Shown here in pieces: positions 6,507-13,940 of a stretch of DNA of 27,304 bases. Positions within the stretch are counted from its first letter, which is position 1; each line of letters begins with the position of its first letter. The position numbers and the translations under genes were made by a program. This DNA comes from a virus: the IMG/VR virus record IMGVR_UViG_3300044641_009468, positions 1 to 27,304 of that record. One strand, given 5' to 3'. The notes under the pieces were generated by a model. The model made no database searches and had not been told where the DNA came from. It saw only the letters and a program-made list of their open reading frames with translations.

Positions 6507-7289
6507 TTAGCGCAGACGCTTCCAGATTTGGGCGTTGGTGGAGGCGTTGTAGTCGTCGGGGCGCACGATGCCGTTGGCGGCGTCTTCGGCGGTGGTGCCT
6601 TCGAATAAGCGCCAGGTCTGCAGCTCGTCGGCGACGTAGAGTTCCACGAGCAGTTTGGTTTTGCCGACGGTGGAGATGCCATCGAGCGCGGTGGTGCCGC
6701 CGCCGGTGAGGGCGGTGATGGCTTTGTAATACAGCGGCGCGGAGGGCGTGGGCTGGGTGCTGCTGATGACGGCTCCGTCCGTGCTGCGGGCGACATCGGA
6801 GAGCACCATGAAGGGCACCCATTGGCTGCTGCGGACATCGCCGGAGATGTCCAGCTCGATTTGCAGGTGGCCGTAGGCTTGGGCGATGCCGGCGGTGAGC
6901 AGGGCAGCGAGGTCGTTGCCGCTCAGATCCAAAGTGCCGAGGTAGAAGCCCGCAGGATCGTCGGTGAGATCGGTGGCGGCGTTGTCGTCGAGATCGGCGG
7001 GCTTGTCCCACGCGTCGTCCTCGATGGCGGCGAGGGGATCGGCGAGGTGATCGTTCCACGGCTTCAGCACGGCGCGGAGCGTGGTGCCTGCGGGGAGGAG
7101 GATGGCTTCGTTGTCCTGGTAGGGATCAAAGACGCGCAGGCGGAGCTGCGGGGTGTCGTTTTGATTGGCGGTGAGGACGGCGGCCGGGGGGATGCCGTAG
7201 GCGGCCTCGGTGCCGCCAAAAGGGGTGTGCCCGCCCATGCTGGTGACGAGGCGGCCGGTGCGAAAGTTCAGATACGCGGTGAAGGTCAC
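6507..7289 (-). CDS. Baseplate/fibre-attachment-like structural protein
   Basis: 260 residues from a GTG at 7289, with a TTTTTGACACC element 11 bp upstream. The N-terminal part is beta-rich (LRLRVFDPYQDNEAILLPAG, FYLGTLDLSGNDLAAL). The middle has HLQIELDISGD and WVPFMVLSDVA. The C-terminal part contains TLYYKAITAL-like stretches and a short helical end (DDYNASTNAQIWKRLR). The order (distal tail, this gene, fibre) and the beta architecture suit an upper baseplate protein that carries the fibre. No family is recognised with certainty. The first ATG alternative (MGGHTPFGG) would remove a conserved-looking strand, so GTG is preferred. Confidence 0.6.
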   Translation of the reverse strand: MTFTAYLNFRTGRLVTSMGGHTPFGGTEAAYGIPPAAVLTANQNDTPQLRLRVFDPYQDNEAILLPAGTTLRAVLKPWNDHLADPLAAIEDDAWDKPADLDDNAATDLTDDPAGFYLGTLDLSGNDLAALLTAGIAQAYGHLQIELDISGDVRSSQWVPFMVLSDVARSTDGAVISSTQPTPSAPLYYKAITALTGGGTTALDGISTVGKTKLLVELYVADELQTWRLFEGTTAEDAANGIVRPDDYNASTNAQIWKRLR

Positions 7290-7342
7290 GCGGGCGCGTG
7301 GGTGTCAAAAAGCCAGACGGGGAGACTGTGAGACGGGAGACG

Positions 7343-7382
7343 GGCAGATTGACCGGAGTGACCTTAATGACCTGAGTAACGG
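7343..7382 (-). repeat. 9-bp GTCA-type spacer repeats
   Basis: On the minus strand after the stop of the 7383 gene: GTTACTCAG, GTCATTAAG, GTCACTCCG, GTCAATCTG in 9-bp register. A block of GTCTCCC-like units (7315-7342) follows and ends at a TTTTTGACACC element. Confidence 0.7.
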
Positions 7383-7775
7383 TCAAGCGGCCGCTTTGGC
7401 CTCCAACGCTTTCACGCGGGCTTCCAGCGCGGTTAGATCGGGGGCGGGGAAGCGCGCGGCAGGGCTTTTCACGGCGTCGGTGAAGCGGGTGAAGAGGGCG
7501 GCCAGCGCGGCATGTCCGGCGCGGTAGGCAGCGGCGTCGATGGCGGTGTCGATGTCGCGGAGGAGGTCTTCGACGTTGCCGGTGCGCTCCACGGTGATAT
7601 GGAGGTGCGGGAGGATGCCTTGACGGAGAAAGCCCATGGTGAGCGCCGTGGCGTCGCCAGATCGGAGATCGTTGGCGCTGGGCTTCACGGGGCGGAAGCC
7701 GCGGGCGCGGAGGCTGTTCACGACTTCGACGGGCCAGCCGGAGGTGATGAGTTCGGCGTGTTCTTCGGGGGGCAT
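7383..7775 (-). CDS. Tail-region protein with C-terminal coiled coil
   Basis: 130 residues from the ATG at 7775. A GTG at 7793, six codons earlier, is possible and would give an N-terminus MNNEFP like that of the G chaperone's alternative start. Residues 1-50 include PEEHAELITSGWPVEVVNSL; the middle has LPHLHITVERTGNVEDLLRD. The C-terminal DLTALEARVKALEAKAAA is a short heptad coiled coil. The size and place between distal-tail genes suggest a minor tail or assembly factor. The function is unknown. Confidence 0.6.
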   Translation of the reverse strand: MPPEEHAELITSGWPVEVVNSLRARGFRPVKPSANDLRSGDATALTMGFLRQGILPHLHITVERTGNVEDLLRDIDTAIDAAAYRAGHAALAALFTRFTDAVKSPAARFPAPDLTALEARVKALEAKAAA

Positions 7776-7786
7776 GGGAAATTCGT

Positions 7787-7807
7787 TGTTCACGCTTGAG
7801 CGTGGGT
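7787..7807 (-). repeat. Spacer hairpin copy 1
   Basis: CACGCT-TG-AGCGTG is a perfect 6-bp stem around 7791-7804, and GAACAACGAA follows on the minus strand just before the 7775 start. A near-identical copy stands before the 12952 start (12967-12988). Confidence 0.65.
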
Positions 7808-7810
7808 TTG

Positions 7811-7843
7811 GACCGGATTGACCGGAGTGACCCGAGTGACGAG
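7811..7843 (-). repeat. 9-bp GTCACTCCG/GTCAATCCG spacer repeats
   Basis: After the TGA of the 7844 gene the minus strand reads GTCACTCGG, GTCACTCCG, GTCAATCCG, GTCC in 9-bp register. It leads into the hairpin at 7791-7804. Confidence 0.8.
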
Positions 7844-8233
7844 TCAAACCACCTGCGCGAGGCGGAAGTTGTTGAAATAGGTGTATGAGGTCAGGGGCGT
7901 GGGACGCGGGGTCTTGGACTGGCTGTAGCTGTTCCTGGCTTCCAGCTCGGTGCTCGTCGTGACCCCGGTGCTGTGATTGTAGGCGCGCCTCGTGTATTTG
8001 ATGCGCAAAGGCTCCGCTTTGGTGGTGCTGATGGTGATGTCGGCGGATTCGGAGCTGAAATCGCTGCCGAAAAGCGTGCTGATGAGCGTGTCGGTTCCGA
8101 GCGGATGGCGGGCCATCTGAAACCATGAGATGGTGCCGGGCGTGACGGGCGCGAATTGGATCTTCACGCGCGCGGGCGCAGGCACCGGGGAGACGGCGCG
8201 CCAGTCGTTCGGATTGGTGGCAGGGGGGCGCAT
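7844..8233 (-). CDS. Small distal tail protein, unknown
   Basis: 129 residues from the ATG at 8233. The frame is open further upstream, but there it is translated from 7-bp repeats and from the end of the preceding gene. The protein is beta-rich (ARVKIQFAPVTPGTISWFQM, DITISTTKAEPLRIKYTRRA, SYTYFNNFRLAQVV). An RAYNHSTGVTTSTELEARNS segment could be a loop. It sits between two other small beta proteins in the distal-tail block. No family is recognised. Confidence 0.6.
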   Translation of the reverse strand: MRPPATNPNDWRAVSPVPAPARVKIQFAPVTPGTISWFQMARHPLGTDTLISTLFGSDFSSESADITISTTKAEPLRIKYTRRAYNHSTGVTTSTELEARNSYSQSKTPRPTPLTSYTYFNNFRLAQVV

Positions 8234-8244
8234 GAAAAGGAAAT

Positions 8245-8296
8245 GACGAAGGACGAAGGACGAATGACGAATGAGGAATGAGGAATGAGGAATGAA
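8245..8296 (+). repeat. 7-bp tandem repeats (GAATGAG type) in spacer
   Basis: Consecutive 7-mers GACGAAG, GACGAAG, GACGAAT, GACGAAT, GAGGAAT, GAGGAAT, GAGGAAT, GAACGGG fill the gap between the 8233 start and the 8307 stop. Confidence 0.85.
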
Positions 8297-8306
8297 CGGG
8301 ATGGTG

Positions 8307-8933
8307 CTACCAGGTGACCCAGTTGGCGGTGCCGGTGGCGGTGCCGTTGTCTTCGGCGCGGGCGCTGATGTTGTTGTAGCGCGTGCGGTTGACGAGGGCA
8401 CCGGCCTGCCAGCGGAACAACTCAATGAAACGCTTCGTGTTCGTGCTGGTCTGCGCGGAGCTGTGGGCCTCGATGGTGAGGTTGCTGCTGGTGGGTGACT
8501 TGATGGTGAAGCCGGTGACGAAATTGTCTGCGTTGGTGCTCAGCGTGGTATCGACGACGAGATAAACGATCTGCAGGCTGGTGGCATGAACGGTGAGCTG
8601 CGGCGGGGTGCTGGCATTGATGGCGGTGCCACCGATGAAGGGCGTGGTGGCGTTGAAGCTGCCGTTGCTGACGGTGATTGCGGTGGAGCTGACGAAGGTG
8701 GGCTGCCAGTTGCTCCAGATCTCACTCGCTCCGGCGGCGGTGCTGGCGGGCAGTTGGAGTTTCAGCCCGCCACCGCTGAGGGTTTGAGCGCGCTGGAGGC
8801 CGTCGATGTGCAGCTCCACGCCGAGCAGCGGCTCCAACTGCTCCAGGATGCGGAGGAGCTGCTTGGAAGTCACCAGCGGCCCCATGCGGGCAATGCGGAT
8901 TTTTTCGCGGCCTTCTTTGTTGCTGGCTTTCAT
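8307..8933 (-). CDS. Distal tail/fibre-like protein
   Basis: 208 residues. The N-terminal helical part (SNKEGREKIRIARMGPLVTS, LLRILEQLEPLLGVELHI) is followed by a beta-rich Ser/Thr body (TAITVSNGSFNATTPFIGGT, LQIVYLVVDTTLS) and ends WVTW. The helix-then-beta design is common in phage proteins that dock on the tail tip and display a beta domain. It lies 15 bp downstream of the large tail protein at 8949. No catalytic motif is visible and no family is assigned. Confidence 0.6.
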   Translation of the reverse strand: MKASNKEGREKIRIARMGPLVTSKQLLRILEQLEPLLGVELHIDGLQRAQTLSGGGLKLQLPASTAAGASEIWSNWQPTFVSSTAITVSNGSFNATTPFIGGTAINASTPPQLTVHATSLQIVYLVVDTTLSTNADNFVTGFTIKSPTSSNLTIEAHSSAQTSTNTKRFIELFRWQAGALVNRTRYNNISARAEDNGTATGTANWVTW

Positions 8934-8948
8934 GCTAGTTGTTCGCCG

Positions 8949-10370
8949 TTAGCCCGGTGTGGTCGGGCGTTGGTTGCGGAAGCTGAAGGTGCAGAGCCAG
9001 AGTTGCTGGCCGGGGATTTGTTCGGTTTGCAGATTGGCGAGGTTCCAGCCTTTCGGGAAATGCACGGTGTCATTGGTGCCGTAGAGCCCGACGTAGCTGA
9101 CGGTGGGGGCATCTTCCGGCGTCCAGCTATCACCACTGCCGAGCATCCACATGGGCGGCGTCTCGGTGAGGATCATGGTGTATTGCACCCCGACCTGCGG
9201 GATGTCGAACTCCACGTTGCCTTCGATGGCGGTGAACTTTGTGGACGCATCAAGCGTCATGGCGTCGTTGGAATACACGTAGCTCTCCCATAACGTCGAT
9301 TCGAAGTTTTCCACGCGCACCGCTTGAGCCGCGCCCTGCTGGCGGCGTGTGGTGAGTTTGATTTCGCCGTCCACCTGGTTGAGGCCTGCGAGCGTGAGAT
9401 CCAGCTCATAGTAGCCGGTGAGGTTGAGGGCTTCCGCCTCGATGCAGCCGCGCGCCTGGCGCTTTTGGCGGGCGATGATCCACATGCGGTCATAACCCGC
9501 TTTGATCGGCGTGATCGTCGCGCCGGTGCCGTCGCTGCTCACATTGAGCACGGGCACGATTTTCGTGAGCGAGCCCAGCAAGCCGCTGGTGATGTTCGTG
9601 GTGAAATCAATGGCGGCACCTCCAGCGGTGGCGGCGAGCTTGAAGGTGTTCGTGCTGGCATCGCGCACGTAATACATGGTGAAGGTGGAAAGGCCTGCGC
9701 CGCCGGTGATCTGCGGTAAAAAGACTTTTTGACCATCGCTCCAGCCGTGGGCGGTGACGGTGAGGACATCGGTGCTGGCGACACCCGTGGCGCGTTTGGC
9801 GGCGAGGGGATCGGCGATCACGAAGGAATCCGCGTCGATGCGAGCGAGCAGGTAGTTCTTCGCTTTCGTCACGCCACCGAAGCCGCTGCTGTAGTCAACT
9901 TGCACCAGTCGCCCACCGGTGAGGCCGTGGGCGGTTTTGCTCCACACATCCGTGCTGGCGGTGGCGGAGACGCCGGTGATGGCGGTATCCGTGATCTGCG
10001 CGCCTTTGAGGAACTGCGACGCATTCGGCGTGCTGGTGTAAAAGCGGCGCGCAATGGTGTCCCAGCCTTCCTGCGGCAGGTCCTCGCCGTGATCGAGCAT
10101 CTTGGAGGTCACGCCATCGGGCAGGCCTTCGGCGGTCACGGGGATGATCCACACGCTGCCGTCTTGCTGGGCCTCGCGCTCGATGATGCGCATGCCAGGG
10201 TAGCCATCCGGCGCGGAGCCGAGCGGATAATCCGTTTCGTCATCGGTGACAAAGCTGCATTGCAGCACATCCGGCCCGCCAGAGGACTGGCGCAGCGCGC
10301 GGCCTGCGCGGCGGAAGCCGGGCTCGCCGTGGGTGAGGATGGCGGAGAGGACGGGATTGGGTGGAGGCAT
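8949..10370 (-). CDS. Tail protein with duplicated beta module
   Basis: 473 residues. Two similar modules occur in tandem near residues 135-260. Both start with TAHG (KTAHGLTGGRLVQVDYSSGF; VTAHGWSDGQKVFLPQITGG) and end in a strand-rich F-V/K-LA segment (SFVIADPLAAK; TFKLAATAGGA). The remainder is beta-rich, with LTGYYELDLTLAGLNQVDGE and a C-terminal TFSFRNQRPTTPG. The place just after the tape measure corresponds to lambda M/L or a distal tail hub gene. The repeats resemble a small beta module common in phage tail proteins. Precise role unknown. Confidence 0.6.
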   Translation of the reverse strand: MPPPNPVLSAILTHGEPGFRRAGRALRQSSGGPDVLQCSFVTDDETDYPLGSAPDGYPGMRIIEREAQQDGSVWIIPVTAEGLPDGVTSKMLDHGEDLPQEGWDTIARRFYTSTPNASQFLKGAQITDTAITGVSATASTDVWSKTAHGLTGGRLVQVDYSSGFGGVTKAKNYLLARIDADSFVIADPLAAKRATGVASTDVLTVTAHGWSDGQKVFLPQITGGAGLSTFTMYYVRDASTNTFKLAATAGGAAIDFTTNITSGLLGSLTKIVPVLNVSSDGTGATITPIKAGYDRMWIIARQKRQARGCIEAEALNLTGYYELDLTLAGLNQVDGEIKLTTRRQQGAAQAVRVENFESTLWESYVYSNDAMTLDASTKFTAIEGNVEFDIPQVGVQYTMILTETPPMWMLGSGDSWTPEDAPTVSYVGLYGTNDTVHFPKGWNLANLQTEQIPGQQLWLCTFSFRNQRPTTPG

Positions 10371-10389
10371 GAAATTGAAGATTGGAAAA

Positions 10390-10410
10390 GGGAAATGGGA
10401 AATGGGAAAT
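10390..10410 (+). repeat. 7-bp tandem repeat GGGAAAT x3
   Basis: Three perfect GGGAAAT units at 10390-10396, 10397-10403 and 10404-10410 fill part of the 48-bp gap between the tape measure and the next gene. Confidence 0.85.
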
Positions 10411-10418
10411 GCCGCATG

Positions 10419-12041
10419 TCAGTTCTTCGTGAGGGCGTCGGCCATGGCTTGCGGCAGCAGGGTGAGGATGCGGTTCACGGCTTCGTTGGCATCGATCGGG
10501 CGCGCGGGGGCGGGCTCGGTGGCGTTGCGGGCGTTTTGCGGGCCGATCTTATCCTGCGCGGCGCGCTGCTGGAGCTGGTCAAAGGCGGACGGGGTGCGCT
10601 GGAGCTTGTCGAAGGCGCTTTCGCTTTGCTGCAGCTTGTCGAAGGTGGAAGGACCGCGCTGGAGATCGTAGAAATCGCTGAGGCCGCCCATGCGGCGTTC
10701 GCTTTGCACGCCGCGGATGCGCGTGGCGCGACCACCGTTGTCGGCGCGCTCTTGCAGGTTTTGCATGCGGGTGGCGAGCGCGGTGGCCTCGGTGCGGTTG
10801 AGGCCGTTGTCGCGCATGAGGCGATCGCGGCGCTGCTCGATGGCGACTTCGCGCTCCGCATCTTCGATGGCACGTTTGCGGCCGGTGGCGCGGGCTTCGA
10901 GGATCTTGAATTCCTGCGCGGTGCTCATCACCGCCTGTTTGCGCTGCTCATTGGCGCGCGCGGCTTCATCGGCCTCGCGTTTGGCGGTTTGGGCGGCGCG
11001 CTCCGCTTCCTGCGTGGCGCGGCTCTTGAGCTGCGTGAGCTGCTGCTGGATGTCCAGGCGGCGGCCTTCGATGTCGAGCGCGGCGCGTTGATCGAGCGCG
11101 CCTTCGGCTTCTTTTTGGCGTTCCTCCGCGCGGATGGCGGAAAGGCGGCTGTAGAGCTCGGTGATTTGCCCCTGGGTGTCCAGTTCCTCAAAGGCGAGCT
11201 TGGCGCGCTGCTCATCGAGCTGCTTTTGAGCGTCGAGGAGATCGCGCTTTTCTTCCGCGGCGGTGATGGTTTCCAGATCGGCCTTGATTTGGTCCTTCGC
11301 GTATTGCGGGACCGGCATGGCGTCGATTTTGGCGAGCTTCTGTTTCAGCACCATCTGGCGCTCGATGGCGTCCGCCGCTTCATCATCTCCCTGCGCGCGG
11401 AGCGCTGCGGCGCGGGCCTGCGCGGTGCTGGAGGCCAGCGCCTGCTCCACCATGTCGCCATAGATCATGCCCAGCTCACCCTGGAGCGCGGCGAGTTCGC
11501 GGGTTTTTTCCTCGGCGGACTTGTCGCCCATGAAAGTCTCACTGATGAGATTGAAAAGCTGGCCGCCGCTGGTGTAGAGTTTGGCCTGCTCCGCCTGGGC
11601 GGCGGTGATTTTTTGCGTGAGGGTATCGATGCTGCCACTCACGTTTTCGACATCGATGGTGGCGAGCGTGCGGGCCAGTGTGCCGCGATAGGCCTCCATA
11701 TCGGCCATCATGGAGGCAAAGCTGGTCTTGCTGGCCTCTGCGCCCATGTAAAGCGCGCCACCGATCGCGGCGACTGCGCCTGCGACGGCTCCTGCGGGGC
11801 CAAAGGCGGAGAGCATCTGCGAGCCCTGCTGCGCGAAAATGATGCTGGCGCGCGTGCCGCTCTGCATTTGCACGGCGATGTCTTGCAGCTGCATGGAGAC
11901 ATTCCCCAGCCCTGCGCCTGCACCGCCGCGGCGACCAAATTTCTGCACGTTTTGATCGAGCCCGGAGAGTCGCTTTTCAACGCGGTCGATGCCGGTGAAA
12001 ACGGCGGGGGCGGAGAATCCAAGTTCGACAACGGCGCTCAT
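10419..12041 (-). CDS. Tail tape measure protein
   Basis: 540 residues. The N-terminus (VFTGIDRVEKRLSGLDQNVQ) and a Gly/Ala hydrophobic patch (SAFGPAGAVAGAVAAIGGAL, about 78-97) resemble tape measure proteins. The long central part is alpha-helical and coiled-coil, rich in Ala, Glu, Gln and Arg (EAERAAQTAKREADEAARAN). Near the C-terminus an 11-residue repeat occurs (STFDKLQQSE, SAFDKLQRTP, SAFDQLQQRA). It follows the G/T chaperones, as in lambda. At about 1.5 angstrom per residue, 540 residues imply a tail near 80 nm; that is a family rule of thumb. Confidence 0.85.
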   Translation of the reverse strand: MSAVVELGFSAPAVFTGIDRVEKRLSGLDQNVQKFGRRGGAGAGLGNVSMQLQDIAVQMQSGTRASIIFAQQGSQMLSAFGPAGAVAGAVAAIGGALYMGAEASKTSFASMMADMEAYRGTLARTLATIDVENVSGSIDTLTQKITAAQAEQAKLYTSGGQLFNLISETFMGDKSAEEKTRELAALQGELGMIYGDMVEQALASSTAQARAAALRAQGDDEAADAIERQMVLKQKLAKIDAMPVPQYAKDQIKADLETITAAEEKRDLLDAQKQLDEQRAKLAFEELDTQGQITELYSRLSAIRAEERQKEAEGALDQRAALDIEGRRLDIQQQLTQLKSRATQEAERAAQTAKREADEAARANEQRKQAVMSTAQEFKILEARATGRKRAIEDAEREVAIEQRRDRLMRDNGLNRTEATALATRMQNLQERADNGGRATRIRGVQSERRMGGLSDFYDLQRGPSTFDKLQQSESAFDKLQRTPSAFDQLQQRAAQDKIGPQNARNATEPAPARPIDANEAVNRILTLLPQAMADALTKN

Positions 12042-12061
12042 GATGGAAGTGAGCGGGGCGG

Positions 12062-12089
12062 GGTGTCAAAACGGCCCGCCGGAGGCGGG
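12062..12089 (-). other. GC hairpin followed by TTTTGACACC before tape measure
   Basis: On the minus strand CCCGCC-TCC-GGCGGG (12089-12075), then CCGTTTTGACACC (12074-12062), 20 bp before the tape-measure ATG. It is one of several hairpin plus T-run plus GACACC units in this genome, and it could act as a weak terminator. Confidence 0.5.
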
Positions 12090-12125
12090 AATGACCTTAG
12101 TGACGGGATTGACCGGAGTGACAGT
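12090..12125 (-). repeat. 9-bp GTCA-type spacer repeats
   Basis: On the minus strand: GTCACTCCG, GTCAATCCC, GTCACTAAG, GTCATTCCC in 9-bp register, between the end of the T frame and the tape measure. Confidence 0.8.
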
Positions 12126-12142
12126 GAAGAAGGTGCGGCTGC

Positions 12143-12183
12143 ATTCCTCATTCCGCATTCGTCATTCCCGCGCGGAGCGCGGG
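12143..12183. repeat. Hairpin and 7-bp GAATGxx repeats at the end of the T frame
   Basis: CCCGCGC-GGA-GCGCGGG (12167-12183) is a perfect 7-bp stem overlapping the last codons of T. Toward the tape measure the minus strand then gives GAATGAC, GAATGCG, GAATGAG, GAATGCA in 7-bp register. Confidence 0.65.
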
Positions 12184-12437
12184 CTCCACATCTCCCGCAG
12201 TTTCTGCCACCATCGGCCGCGTTTGCTGAGCTGGGGATCGGGCCAGATCATGGCGTGGCCTTCGAGGATGGCGGCGGTGTGGAGGAGTCCGTGGGCTTCC
12301 ACAAGCGGGAGGTGATGGAGGATGTAATCGCGGGCGGTGATGGGGCGGTGGAGGTGATCCACGCAGTGGCTGAAAAGACCGGGCGCGGCCCTTGCCACCT
12401 GCACGAGGAAGGCGTGCAGGCTCAAGGGCTGGGCTAG
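12162..12437 (-). CDS. Tail assembly chaperone T extension (expressed by -1 frameshift from the 12952 gene)
   Basis: About 91 codons with no start codon of their own near the upstream stop. The sequence is protein-like, unlike neighbouring shadows: LAQPLSLHAFLVQVARAAPG, LHRPITARDYILHHLPLVEA, then WPDPQLSKRGRWWQKLREMW. The frame is -1 relative to the upstream gene and begins at the slippery heptamer GGGAAAC (12437-12443). This is the lambda G/GT arrangement, in which a few percent of ribosomes make a longer chaperone whose T part recruits the tail tube to the tape measure. The predicted fusion is about 263 residues from the ATG start. An unrelated separate gene is unlikely because there is no initiation codon. 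Confidence 0.75.
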   Translation of the reverse strand, partial: LAQPLSLHAFLVQVARAAPGLFSHCVDHLHRPITARDYILHHLPLVEAHGLLHTAAILEGHAMIWPDPQLSKRGRWWQKLREMWSPRSARE

Positions 12438-12952
12438 TTTCCCGCGTCTTCGCGTGGCGGTGTGGCGGCGGGGCGGAGGATGGCGCGGGTGGTTTCCGCG
12501 TCTTCGATGACGAGATCCACCACGCGCAGGATCTCCAGCAGATCGGCCTCGCTGGCGGCAGCGAGCTCGGCATCGCTCCACGCATCGATCACGCTGCGGA
12601 GATCGGCGGCGTCCGGGTGCGCGTTCCATTCGGCGGGCTGATGGGTCATGAGCCAGAGGGCCAGCACGGCATTGCGCAGGCGCGGGGTGCTGCGACCGCC
12701 CAGAGCGCGAAGCAGATCAGCGGTGGCGTGCTCGTGCTCGGCGGTGCCTTCCGCGCAGGCGGCACGGCGATCCATAGCGGCCTGCTGCGCGGGCGTGAGT
12801 GGCGCGGCTTTGAGGCGGATGAATTCAAACACGGATTCGCGGCTGAAGGTCCACAGCAGCGGCTTGCCGCGCCATTGGCGCGTGATGCGGGCGGCTTCCT
12901 CGCGCCGGGCATCGGCGGCGGGGGTGGGGTCGAAGGTGTCGTCGGTGAGCAT
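12434..12952 (-). CDS. Tail assembly chaperone (lambda G-like)
   Basis: 172 residues from the ATG at 12952. A GTG at 12973 would add MNNEPKP but lies in a hairpin-plus-tail element also found before another gene. The protein is mostly helical and Ala-rich (ARREEAARITRQWRGKPLLW, SRESVFEFIRLKAAPLTPAQ, AELAAASEADLLEILRVVDL). It sits directly upstream of the tape measure and ends in the codons GCG GGA AAC TAG, which form a -1 slippery site. Size, helical make-up, place and frameshift all fit the G/gp13-type chaperones that coat the tape measure during tail assembly. Sequence similarity to a named family is not obvious. Confidence 0.75.
   Translation of the reverse strand: MLTDDTFDPTPAADARREEAARITRQWRGKPLLWTFSRESVFEFIRLKAAPLTPAQQAAMDRRAACAEGTAEHEHATADLLRALGGRSTPRLRNAVLALWLMTHQPAEWNAHPDAADLRSVIDAWSDAELAAASEADLLEILRVVDLVIEDAETTRAILRPAATPPREDAGN
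12437..12443 (-). promoter_or_regulatory. -1 programmed ribosomal frameshift site G-GGA-AAC
   Basis: The minus strand reads GCG GGA AAC TAG. G-GGA-AAC fits the X-XXY-YYZ rule, and lambda uses GGGAAAG at the same gene junction. The zero-frame stop UAG follows immediately (12434-12436), and the -1 frame stays open for 91 codons. Confidence 0.85.
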
Positions 12953-12966
12953 GGGTTTGGGTTCGT

Positions 12967-12988
12967 TGTTCACGCTTCAGCGTGGGAT
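12967..12988 (-). repeat. Spacer hairpin copy 2
   Basis: CACGCT-TC-AGCGTG stem (12971-12984) followed on the minus strand by GAACAACGAA, before the start at 12952. It differs from the copy at 7787-7807 by only two bases over about 29 bp. Confidence 0.65.
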
Positions 12989-12994
12989 TGAGGT

Positions 12995-13034
12995 TTGGGA
13001 CGGGAGTGACGGGAGTGACAGGATTGACGGGGAT
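12995..13034 (-). repeat. 9-bp GTCA-type spacer repeats
   Basis: After the stop of the 13035 gene the minus strand reads GTCAATCCT, GTCACTCCC, GTCACTCCC, GTCCC in 9-bp register. Confidence 0.8.
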
Positions 13035-13799
13035 TCACCGCGGGACGCGGAAGAATTGGCGGACTTCGTTTTCCAGCTCGGGGCTGGGGTTTTCGGGGAT
13101 CAGGGCGCGGCGGGAGCTGTAGGGGTCCTTGGCGAGGATGCGGCGCGTTTTGACCTCGGCGAGGAGCTGCGCATACGCGCGCGTGGCGTTGTAGGCATGC
13201 ACCACGGGGTGCGCCGGATGCGTGAGGCCGAGCTGGAGCGCGTGGGGATGCGGCTCGGTGCCGCGACGATGGAAGTGCTGGGCAACGGTGAGGCCCTGCG
13301 AAGGCGCGAAGAAGTGAAACGCATCTGGAAACTCGATGCGGCGGCGCGGAGGCGCGCCCTCAAAGCCGGTGGCAGGGATGCCTGCGATGCTCACTGCGGC
13401 GGCGAGGGGCAGATCAGCGGTGCGGTGCAAGCGGGGGCTGGTGAGCATCTCATGCCACTCTGCGCCGGGCTGGTAGCGATAAAGGCCCTGCTCTTGAATT
13501 AGCCTGTGTGATTGCCCACGCATCATAAGGTGCAGCGCATCCATGTTGGCACACGCAGCGAGGCCGCAGAGCAGCGGGTGCAGGGGATCGGTCTTCGCCA
13601 AGGCTCCGTCAATGAAGAGCTGGTGCAGGTGACGACTGAAAAGCGTGGGCGTGCGGCTGAGTGTTTGATCCGCGATGTGAAAGCGGATGCTGGGCGTGCG
13701 GTTCTTTTCGCAGATGATGGTTTCGCGCGTTTCAATGGCGAAACCGATGCCGGCATACGCCGCGGCGGTTTTGGTGTCGGTGGTGGACCAGGTGGACAT
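13035..13799 (-). CDS. Tail-region protein of unknown function
   Basis: 254 residues from the ATG at 13799, which follows a TTTTTGACACC element by 25 bp. An in-frame ATG at 13844 would cross that element. The protein is His-rich (HHLHQLFIDG-like and HFHRRGTEPHPHALQLGLTH) with mixed alpha/beta character, and ends PSPELENEVRQFFRVPR. It lies between the tail tube candidate and the G chaperone, where lambda has no extra gene. No motif allows a functional call. The conserved operon position suggests a virion or assembly protein. Confidence 0.55.
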   Translation of the reverse strand: MSTWSTTDTKTAAAYAGIGFAIETRETIICEKNRTPSIRFHIADQTLSRTPTLFSRHLHQLFIDGALAKTDPLHPLLCGLAACANMDALHLMMRGQSHRLIQEQGLYRYQPGAEWHEMLTSPRLHRTADLPLAAAVSIAGIPATGFEGAPPRRRIEFPDAFHFFAPSQGLTVAQHFHRRGTEPHPHALQLGLTHPAHPVVHAYNATRAYAQLLAEVKTRRILAKDPYSSRRALIPENPSPELENEVRQFFRVPR

Positions 13800-13879
13800 G
13801 GAAGAATCGAAGTGATGGCCCGCGGGTGTCAAAAACCGGAGCACGCTGCTGCGAAGCCGCGAAGCGAACCGTTAACAAC

Positions 13880-13919
13880 AAACACGAAAAAGCCCGGTGC
13901 TCGTGAGAGACACCGGGCT
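13880..13919 (-). terminator. Intrinsic terminator after the tail tube candidate
   Basis: On the minus strand AGCCCGGTG (13919-13911), an 11-base loop, CACCGGGCT (13899-13891), then TTTTCGTGTTTG. The stem is a perfect 9 bp. It would reduce transcription into the later tail genes after an abundant product. Confidence 0.85.
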
Positions 13920-13940
13920 GAGAACAACACACTGGAACGA

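Noticed and set aside
9729-12437. 902-codon open frame on the + strand
   Set aside because: It is antisense to the tape measure and the 8949 tail gene. Its translation is Gly/Glu/Asp/Ala-rich without domains, a common shadow in GC-rich DNA.
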